Shown in pieces: positions 56,494-64,000 of a DNA stretch of 64,000 nucleotides. This stretch comes from Cercis canadensis. Taxonomy: Eukaryota > Streptophyta > Magnoliopsida > Fabales > Fabaceae. The stretch's first letter is position 1. Every line of letters starts with the position of its first letter. The stretch is from NCBI GenBank assembly GCA_003255065.1, contig QAOA01007606.1, forward strand, positions 1 to 64,000, in the 5' to 3' direction. Under the pieces are notes generated by a model. It did no database searches, had not been told where the DNA came from, and worked only from the letters and a program-made list of their open reading frames with translations. Made by a program: the position numbers and the translations under genes.

Positions 56494-57264
56494 TCAAGGT
56501 AAGGAACTAGCTCCTTGATTCTTGGAAATTTTCTTGTCATTAGACTCTAAATCATATGGCTTTTCCTTATTAGACGTCCCCATAGTGTGAGCTTCAATTG
56601 GGTCCTTCATGGAAATCACTTGAGTCACTTCTTTGGTGCTTCCATCTATAGTGTCAATTTTAAAGCATATATTTACTTCATTTGGGTGCTTTATTTCCTT
56701 GAACACTTTGAAAGACATTTGATCACCTTGCACTCTTATAGTGAGTTGCCCTTTATGTACATCAATGAAAGCCTTCCCAGTTGCCAAGAATGGACAACCA
56801 AGAATGATAGGGATTTCTTGGTCCCCCTCCATATCCAGTACAATGATTGGGAATATAAACTTGTCCACTTTCACTAACACATCCTCAAGAATTCCCTTTG
56901 AATACTTAATCGATCTATCTGCCAATTTCAAGGAGATGGAAGTTGGTTTAACTTCTCCTAAACCCAGTTTCTTAAAAACAAAGAGATGCATTAGATTTAT
57001 GCTTGCACCAAGGTCACATAAAGCTTTATCAAAGAAATAATTTCCTATAGTGCAAGGAATAGCAAAACTCCCTAGATATTTGAGTTTAGGAGGCAACTTC
57101 TTTTGCAAGATGGCACTACACTCCTTAGTAAGTACAACGGTCTCAAATTCTTCCAACTTTCTTTTGTTAGACATAATGTATTTCATGAACTTGACATAGC
57201 TGGGCATTTGCTCTAAAGCATCCACAAATGGAATGTTAATGTGCAGCTTCTTAAACACCTCCAA
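56494..57264 (-). pseudogene. gypsy retropepsin (gag-pro part), duplicate 1
   Basis: 256 open codons starting MEVFKKLHINIPFVDALEQM. The aspartic protease core is ALCDLGASINLM (a DLG active-site variant common in Athila-like elements), with PIILGCPFLATGKAFIDV downstream. The family enzyme processes Gag-Pol. The frame is open, but the upstream linker (57740..57265) has stops shared with duplicate 2. Within the linker, 57213..57650 is open and includes AITLRSGKTLDEP. Confidence 0.85.
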
Positions 57265-57795
57265 AAATTAGAGAATTGATTCTCCAGCTTCTTCTTTCGG
57301 AACCTATGAGGGAAAGGAAGAGGTGGAACATAAGGCGAAGGATTATCTGGAAATAACTTAGATGTCTTCTCCACGAATTTCTTAAGTGGTTCCATTGGAG
57401 TGTCTTCCTTTGTCTCAGGCTCAACTAGCTTAATGGGCACCTTCTTTGCAACTTCAGATGGTTCATCTAAGGTCTTCCCACTACGAAGAGTTATAGCCAT
57501 GACATGCTCTTTAGGATTCACCTCTGCATTGCTAGGCAAATACCCATGTTGTCTGGTATTAAGTATGCTAAAGAGTTGACTCACTTGTACTTCCAGGTTG
57601 CAGACGGAGGCATCAGTTCTTTCCATAAACTGACTTGTGTTGATAGTCAATTAGGCAATGACATCCTCCAAGGAAACCTTAGGTGGTGGTGTTTGAGCTT
57701 GCATTGGTGCTTCAGTAGAATTCTGATTGTTTCTCTATGAAAAATTCGGGTGATTTCTCCATCCCAAATTGTATAAGTTGGAGTAAGGATTATCT

Positions 57796-58143
57796 CACTA
57801 CAAGAAAATTACTGGAATTCCAACGGAATTTTTCCGTTGGAATTTTGATAAATTCCGTTGGAATTCAAAATTCCAACGGAAATTCTAACAGAATTTGAGT
57901 CGTTGGAGAAAGGGCCGTTGGAATTGCAAAATTCTAACGGAATTCTAACGGAAAAATAATTCCAACGGAAATGCTAACGGAATTTTACCGTTGGAATTTT
58001 TAATATATTTTTAATAAATTTTTAGTATTTTTTTAAAAGTATTTTTTATTTTTAAAAAAATTAAAAATTATTTTTTGGTTTTTGAAATTCCAACGGAATG
58101 GAATTTCCGTTGGAATTTCTTAAGTTTTTTTTTTTTTTTTTTT
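57796..58143 (+). mobile_element. left end of a second CACTA element, cut by the gap
   Basis: CACTACAAGAAAATTACTGG starts at 57796, followed by many aattccaacggaa/ttccgttggaatt words in both orientations, a subterminal array unlike that of the 12866 element, so a different subfamily. The uninterrupted retrotransposon sequence is present at 60040..60080 as an empty site. The right end lies in or beyond the N run. Confidence 0.85.
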
Positions 58144-58517
58144 NNNNNNNNNNNNNNNNNNNNNNNNNNNNNNNNNNNNNNNNNNNNNNNNNNNNNNNNN
58201 NNNNNNNNNNNNNNNNNNNNNNNNNNNNNNNNNNNNNNNNNNNNNNNNNNNNNNNNNNNNNNNNNNNNNNNNNNNNNNNNNNNNNNNNNNNNNNNNNNNN
58301 NNNNNNNNNNNNNNNNNNNNNNNNNNNNNNNNNNNNNNNNNNNNNNNNNNNNNNNNNNNNNNNNNNNNNNNNNNNNNNNNNNNNNNNNNNNNNNNNNNNN
58401 NNNNNNNNNNNNNNNNNNNNNNNNNNNNNNNNNNNNNNNNNNNNNNNNNNNNNNNNNNNNNNNNNNNNNNNNNNNNNNNNNNNNNNNNNNNNNNNNNNNN
58501 NNNNNNNNNNNNNNNNN
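58144..58517. other. 374-base run of N (assembly gap)
   Basis: Unknown bases after a poly-T tract. Sequence after the gap restarts at the equivalent of 56251, not after the CACTA insertion. Apparent ORFs across it are artefacts. Confidence 0.95.
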
Positions 58518-60062
58518 AAGCGCTTAATTTATAGTCTTCAGCCGAACTATCTCTATAATAAATCAACCATGATCAAAAAGGGTGGTGGAAGATGTTTGGA
58601 ACTTTACTCCACCATTACTATATCCCTTGAGTTGTTTTCCATGCAATTGTAGTCTCCATACCTTGTTTACATCTTCATAGCAAGAAAATTTACTAAGGTG
58701 CTCCAAAAGTATATTTTTGAATGATGGCTTCTTTTTCTTTCTTTTCTTACGAGGCTCTACTCAAGGTAAGGAACTAGCTCCTTGATTCTTGGAAATTTTC
58801 TTGTCATTAGACTCTAAATCATATGGCTTTTCCTTATTAGACGTCCCCAGAGTGTGAGCTTCAATTGGGTCCTTCATGGAAATCACTTGAGTCACTTCTT
58901 TGGTGCTTCCATCTATAGTGTCAATTTTAAAGCATATATTTACTTCATTTGGGTGCTTTATTTCCTTGAACACTTTGAAAGACACTTGATCACCTTGCAC
59001 TCTTATAGTGAGTTGCCCTTTATGCACATCAATGAAAGCCTTCCCAGTTGCCAAGAATGGACAACCAAGAATGATAGGGATTTCTTGGTCCCCCTCCATA
59101 TCCAGTACAATGATTGGGAATATAAACTTGTCCATTTTCACTAACACGTCCTCAATAATTCCCCTTGAATACTTAATCGATCTATCTGTCAATTTCAAGG
59201 AGATGAAAGTTGGTTTAAGTTCTCCTAAACCCAGTTTCCTAAAAACAAAGAGATGCATCAGATTTATGCCTGCACCAAGGTCACATAAAGCTTTATCAAA
59301 GAAATAATTTCCTATAGTGCAAGGAATAGCAAAACTCCCTGGATATTTGAGTTTAGGAGGCAACTTCTTTTGCAAGATGGCACTACACTCCTTAGTAAGT
59401 ACAACGGTCTCAAATTTTTCCAACTTTCTTTTGTTAGACATAATGTCTTTCATGAACTTGACATAGCTGGGCATTTGCTCTAAAGCATCCACAAATGGAA
59501 TGTTAATGTGCAGCTTCTTAAACACCTCCAAAAATTAGAGAATTTATTCTCCAGCTTCTTCTTTCGGAACCTATGAGGGAAAGGAAGAGGTGGAACATAA
59601 GGCGAAGGATTATCTGGAAATAACTTAGATGTCTTCTCCACGTATTTCTTAAGTGGTTCCATTGGAGTGTCTTCCTTTGTCTCAGGCTCAACTAGCTAAA
59701 TGGGCACCTTCTTTGCAACTTCAGATGGTTCATCTAAGGTCTTCCCACTACGAAGAGTTATAGCCATGACATGCTCTTTAGGATTCACCTCAGTATCGCT
59801 AGGTAAATACCCATGTTGTCTGGTATTAAGTATGCTAAAAAGTTGACTCACTTGTACTTCCAAGTTGCAGACGGAGGCATCAGTTCTTTCCATAAACTGA
59901 CTTGTGTTGATAGTCAATTAGGCAATGACATCCTCCAAGGAAACCTTAGGTGGTGGTGTTTGAGCTTGCATTGGTGCTTCAGTAGAATTTTGATTGTTTC
60001 TCTATGAAAAATTCGGGTGATTTCTCCATCCCAGATTGTATAAGTTGGAGTAAGGATTATCC
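58518..60062 (-). repeat. 1.54-kb direct duplicate of 56251..57795
   Basis: Constant offset of 2267 with no indels that I could see and only scattered substitutions. The duplication ends exactly at the CACTA insertion point. It may be a second haplotype placed in tandem or a true duplication. Confidence 0.9.
58761..59531 (-). pseudogene. gypsy retropepsin (gag-pro part), duplicate 2
   Basis: Same 256-codon frame as duplicate 1 with scattered changes, for example ALCDLGAGINLM. The linker upstream (59696..59917 and 59480..59662) has an extra TAG just after VPI that duplicate 1 lacks. Confidence 0.85.
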
Positions 60063-60268
60063 TTCCTGCTTAGGTTTCCCACTAAGTGTGCTTTGACTGT
60101 CTCAGATGGAGAGAATAGGTTGCCAACTTGGCAATCTGTACTAGCATGAGGCCCACCACAACGTTTACAAATTTCAAGAAGAGAATGGATGACATTGACA
60201 TTCATAGAGGTCAACTGCTTAAAGATGGAATCCATTTTAGCAGATGAAGAAGTAAGGATATCAACCAC
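60002..60268 (-). pseudogene. gypsy gag C-terminal part with zinc-knuckle-like motif
   Basis: Codes [19 protein letters not shown], then CKRCGGPHASTDC, a CCHC-like nucleic-acid binding motif, and NLGWRNHPNFS then a stop (TAG, where the family has Trp). It is out of frame with the upstream gag by one base near 60280. Confidence 0.75.
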
Positions 60269-61050
60269 ATGAACCCCAAGTACCTCTCAGTAGGCCATTG
60301 ATAGGCATTAGTAGCCATCTCCTCTAACAATTCATTAGCATCTTCATATGTTTTTCTCATTAAGGACCCACCTGCAGCTACATCAACTAGTGTCTTGGTT
60401 GAACTTATTAACCTATTGTAGAAGGTTTGTAGTCGTAACCAATTAGGAAGTCCATGATGGGGGCATCTGCAAAGTAGTTCTTTATACCTTTCCCAAGCTT
60501 CCTGAAGTGACTCCATGTCTTGTTGACTAAAAGTAATGATATCATTCCTCATCTTGACAGTCTTAGCAAGTGAAAAGAATTTGGCTAATAATTTTTGTGC
60601 TAAGATATCCCAAGTAGTGATGGTTCCCATGGGCAAAGACTGCAACCAAGACTTGGCTTTATCCTTTAGTGAGAATGGGAAAAGCCAAAGTCGAACAACA
60701 TCATCAGAAGCACCATTATGCTTGTATGTATCACAAATCTCCAAGAAACCAGCAATGTGAGCATGTGGGTCTTCACTAGCTAATCCACTAAATTGGGCCA
60801 ATTGAACCATATGAATAACTGCAGGCTTTATCTCAAAGGTGTTAGCATGAATTGCAGGTCACCATATACCAGAGGTGGTATGAGTGACTAGAGGAATAGC
60901 ATAGTCACGTAATGAGTTCAAAGGATTTCCTTCTGCCATTGTGTCTATTAAAAATTTGGTCGATTCTATCTTTTCTTTTATGTTCTTTCGACAAGTCTTC
61001 TCTATCTCAGAATCAAATGGGAGTAAAGAGTTTCTTCTAGCTTTTCTCAT
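60211..61050 (-). pseudogene. gypsy gag, interrupted by a TGA
   Basis: 61050..60859 codes the N-terminus (MRKARRNSLLPFDSEIEKT, MAEGNPLNSLRDYAIP) and ends at a TGA. The same frame continues with [14 protein letters not shown] and the capsid-like retrotransposon gag domain from 60810 ([51 protein letters not shown]). The stop replaces the Arg usual in ..RPAI, a change explained by CGA to TGA. A frameshift follows near 60280. Confidence 0.85.
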
Positions 61051-61170
61051 ACACCAAAAGAAAATCTCCTTAAAGTGTAGGCAAAAAGAAATATTAGAAT
61101 AATTAAGAATGAAAATAAACTATCAGATTAAAATATGAATTACTAAGTATCAATATTAATAAGCAATTAA

Positions 61171-61190
61171 TCCCTAGCAACGGCACCAAA
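61171..61190 (-). promoter_or_regulatory. primer binding site of the gypsy element
   Basis: The minus strand reads TTTGGTGCCGTTGCTAGGGA, close to the TGGCGCCGTTGCCGGGGA site of Athila-like elements, 9 nt from the LTR edge. Confidence 0.75.
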
Positions 61191-61199
61191 AACTTCTTA

Positions 61200-62576
61200 T
61201 GAGAAAACGGAGCGCAAGTGCACACTATCATTTTACAAGTAATATAATAAAAATGAGTTATCGTTTCTATGTTATTAATTATCGATATTGGGTTAACGCC
61301 AATTTTATCTGATCAATTAATTAAAGAGAAGTTGCAAGAATAAACTAAATAAACTTAAAGTAAGCAAAAAACGAATAAAAATCAAGAATTAATATAGAGA
61401 GAAAGTCTAAGGTTTCTAGTTTCACCATAATTAATCCTAATTTTCATTCCTTATTTAGTTAATCTAGTTTATCTTCCTAATTGCTAGCCAAGACTCCCTA
61501 AATTATTCATTAGTCTCTCCCAAAGTCTAGTGAAAATATTCTTAAGTCATGAACCCACTATATTCCTCTATGAATTTCAAATAACTAGAAAATTCATTCA
61601 ATTCTATGGATATCTTTAATTGACTAAACAGACCATAGAGGTATATCCCTATCCTACATGCAACCTATGGTATTTATCCCAATGAACTAGACACACAAAT
61701 CTCCTTCTGGGATTAACCTATCAACTAATTAGTGATTAGGCAATTAGAAGTATGAAAATAAAAAATAAACACTCAAGTAGAAAAGATAAAATCATAAATT
61801 AATTTTAAAAGAAATTACAACCATTCATAGTTAGGTTACATCGTAGCCCTAAAAGGAAAGAAATTAGTTCATGACTACGAAATAAAACATAATTGAAGAA
61901 ATTCTAGACATAGATGAAAAAGAAAGATAATAAAAACTCAGTATGGATCCAAGAATAGCTACTGCTAATCCTCCTCTCCAAGGTTTGTCTTGCCTCTTCT
62001 TTGCTCTCCAAAATGTCTAAAACTTTTTTTTTTTTTTCTAAAACCTAAAAGTCCTATTTATACTATTGTTACAAAATCCTAATTTAATTAAGGTAAAAAT
62101 CGTCACCACCTTAAGGAAAATGTCCAAATGCTGCTACTCTTGAATGAAGGTACTACTGTACTTGACTTCTGGTGGATTGAGAAGTTACGAGCGCTAAGGC
62201 CCTTGTGCCTTGGCGCTGAGGCCCTTGGCCTCTGAGTATGCTGGAGAAAAACTAAGGGAGAGCTGGGGCTCTTGGTTTCAATGGTTAGGGCTCTTGGTTT
62301 CAAGGGCTGGGGCCCTTGCTTTGTGACTTTGAGCGCTGAGTCTCTGAAGAATAAGAGCTAAGGCTCTAAGTCTCTGGAGTTAAGGCCCTCTCTTTACTAG
62401 AACTTTGGCATTCTTTTTTGTCCAAATTCATCCATTTTACTTCAAAACATAAAATATTTCAAAATCTTCTAGGCCTACAAAAATAACATAAAAAATATAT
62501 TATTTATTAATAAAAGTTCTCAAGAACACACAAAATATTAAATTACAATTATCTAAAAGTGGGTATAAAATCCACC
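61200..62576 (-). repeat. 5' LTR of the gypsy element
   Basis: Aligns along its length with 52449..53802 with moderate divergence (point changes and small indels), so the insertion is not recent. The outer end (tccacca) has lost the terminal bases seen in the other LTR, and no target duplication is recognisable. Confidence 0.78.
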
Positions 62577-62794
62577 AAGGACTATTATTGTGTTTTGATA
62601 CATAATCTTGCTCAACCAGTCCGAAGTTGTGGAACTAACTTATGATTTCAACCATTGTGAAAATATAAACAAACCAAAAACATAGTTATTCCAAGTGTCA
62701 AACACCCAAATAGTTGACAAACTTCTTTGTCTAATTGGGTAAACATTACAATGTTTAAAAGTTTATTTAAAATATCTATAGAGCAAGTGCACCG
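62577..62794. other. unassigned junction between LTR and LINE
   Basis: No similarity recognised; might be flanking DNA or LINE sequence too decayed to read. Confidence 0.35.
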
Positions 62795-64000
62795 GGAAGG
62801 ATGGTTATATGGCTTTGAAGCTTGACATGAGTAAGGCAAATGATTAGGTAGAGTGGGGTTTTTTGGAGGCCATGATGAGGAAATTGGGGTTTGCCGAGAG
62901 ATGGGTGAGCATCATTATGTCCTATATTTTCATGGTCTCTTATTCTGTGATTTTGAATGGCATGCAACGTGGTCTAATATTCTTCCTAGTTGAGGGTTGA
63001 GACAAGGTGACCCTCTATCCCCTATCTACTTTTGCTTTATACAAAGGGTATGAGTGCTTTATTACAAGATGCAGAGGCCCATATTGTTGTGGTAGGTGTG
63101 AAAGTTTGTAGAGAGACTCCATCGGTTTCACATTTTTTTTTTTTTTGCCGATGATAGCCTAAATTTTTTCTCGAGCTACACTGGTTGAAAGTATTGAAAT
63201 CTAGCGGATCATGATTGAATATGAACAATGCTCTAGCCAGAAAATAAATATTGAGAAATATGTTATTTTCTTTAGCCCTAACTACCGGCAACTAGATAGG
63301 GATAGCGTCATGCATATCCCAAGAATTTCTCCTGTGGCTTTTAGTGAGAAATACCTTGGCTTACCCACCATGGTTGGTAGAAATAAACATTTTTTGCTTC
63401 AACTATTAAAAGAGAGAGTTTGGAAGCAGTTGCAAGGTTGGCATAAGAAGTTACTCTTTAAGGCAGGTAAAGAGATTTTGATAAATGTTATTGCCCTTTC
63501 CATACCTACATACACTATGAGTTGTTTTAGACTCTCTAAGAGTCTTTGTCATGAGTTAAATCAACTTATGGCAAAATTCTGGTGGGGTAGCACATCAGAG
63601 GCTTCAAATATGCATTGGGTAAGTTGGGATAAGATAGCTATTATAAAAAAAGTGGCAGTTTGGGATTTAGAAACCTTGAAGATTTTAACATTTCCATGCT
63701 TGCTAAACAGGGTTGGAGATTGCTTCAAAACCCGGATTCGTTATTGGAAAAAATTCTAAAGGCTTGATACTTCCCAAGTACTAGCCTCTTAGAAGCACCT
63801 ATAGGACGTAAACCTTCTTATACATGGCGAAGCATAAGAGCTGGGTTTCCTCTGTTACAGCAGGAGCTTATCTATCGCATTAGGGATGGAGAGCATGTAG
63901 TAATAGGTAGGGACCCTTGGTTGCCAGGTGGCGAAGATAACCTTGTGCATTCTTTGATCCCAGAGGAGTTGGCCATGCTTCCCATGAAGGAGCTTTTTCT
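62795..64000 (+). mobile_element. L1-type LINE reverse transcriptase, decayed, runs off the edge
   Basis: Reading in three frames: GYMALKLDMSKAND (RT motif A, then TAG), VEWGFLEAMMRKLGFAERWV, GLRQGDPLSP (motif B region, frameshifted), GMSALLQDAEA, FADDSLNF (motif C, 63145..63170), then a 182-codon open stretch (63211..63759) with EKYLGLPTMVGRNK, LKERVWKQLQGWHKKLL and AKFWWGSTSEASNMHW. It continues SYTWRSIRAGFPLLQQELIY and RDPWLPGG to the window end. This order is typical of plant non-LTR elements. Stops and frameshifts make it inactive. The 5' part (endonuclease, ORF1) is missing. Confidence 0.9.

Larger units (their letters stand above)
52449..62576 (-). mobile_element. Ty3/gypsy-type LTR retrotransposon lacking visible pol
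   Basis: The LTRs are 52449..53802 (3' LTR in element orientation) and about 61200..62576 (5' LTR), recognisably alike over 1.35 kb. Reading the minus strand from the right: LTR, PBS, gag, zinc-knuckle piece, linker, retropepsin, short tail, 2.4-kb non-coding region, LTR. No reverse transcriptase, RNase H or integrase is seen anywhere. The middle is disturbed by a CACTA insertion, an N gap and a 1.54-kb direct duplication. The Athila/Tat-like PBS and gag-protease style place it in Ty3/gypsy. Confidence 0.85.

Noticed and set aside
56587..57040. Plus-strand ORFs over the protease (also 58854..59307)
   Set aside because: Antisense shadows of the retropepsin frame.
58075..58652. ORFs of 148-184 codons across the second N run
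   Set aside because: Artefacts of the gap and of the poly-T tract next to it.
52449..62576. Endogenous pararetrovirus
   Set aside because: LTRs, a tRNA-type PBS and a plant Ty3/gypsy style gag-protease fit a retrotransposon; no movement protein or coat motif is seen.
1..64000. tRNA, rRNA or snRNA genes
   Set aside because: No cloverleaf with a plausible anticodon, no A/B box pair and no conserved rRNA word was noticed; a covariance search was not possible here.

Overview
The window is AT-rich nuclear DNA from a flowering plant, most likely a woody eudicot. The evidence is spliced genes with GT-AG introns, plant CACTA, Ty1/copia, Ty3/gypsy and L1-type elements, degenerate TTTAGGG tracts and plant gene families. 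I cannot name the species. Only one protein-coding gene reads through intact: a 10-exon, 489-codon alcohol-forming fatty acyl-CoA reductase (FAR) on the minus strand at 34150..37012. Everything else recognisable is a pseudogene, a transposon or a duplicated fragment.

Layout. 0-11 kb is a patchwork of dispersed repeats that recur around 23-24, 37-40 and 48-52 kb. It holds a foldback MITE (880..1315), relics of FAR exons 8 and 10, and the 3' end of a CACTA element. 11.7-12.8 kb is an internally deleted copia element. 12866..20979 is a complete-ended CACTA element (TIRs, TAT target duplication) carrying only a TnpA-like gene; a 1.3-kb solo LTR and a ~2.9-kb Tat/Ogre-like LTR are nested in it. 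21.1-23.4 kb strings together exon fragments of three host gene families: a GIF/SSXT co-activator, an RPP13-like NLR start, and a UBC19/20-type (UBE2C) ubiquitin-conjugating enzyme. 24.1-27.1 kb is a rearranged copia element. 30144..33250 is a 3.1-kb solo LTR with a 5-bp TSD.

33.7-49 kb is a FAR tandem array on the minus strand. Copy A (34150..37012) is intact, with one GC-AG intron. Copy C (41733..42650) is a three-exon fragment cut by copia. Copy B (44190..47042) has all 10 exons but one extra base in exon 3. A 405-bp MITE with a 9-bp TSD lies upstream of B, and copy A keeps the empty site. 49-52.4 kb repeats the 5'-end patchwork. 52.4-62.6 kb is a Ty3/gypsy element with LTRs, PBS, decayed gag and protease but no recognisable pol; a CACTA end is inserted in it and 1.5 kb is repeated across a sequence gap. 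62.8-64 kb is a decayed L1-type LINE running off the edge.

Assembly quality matters here. Most of the N positions (four of five single Ns, and the two N runs) sit next to a direct duplication of flanking sequence, which suggests unmerged contig ends or haplotypes placed in tandem rather than biological duplication. FAR makes primary fatty alcohols for cuticular wax, suberin or pollen wall; the array is a typical birth-and-death cluster. No operon-like or defence system is present, and I found no convincing new molecular system. The most notable items are the serial host-exon fragments, the FAR array with its GC-AG intron and frameshifted sister, and several insertions with full and empty sites inside the same window.
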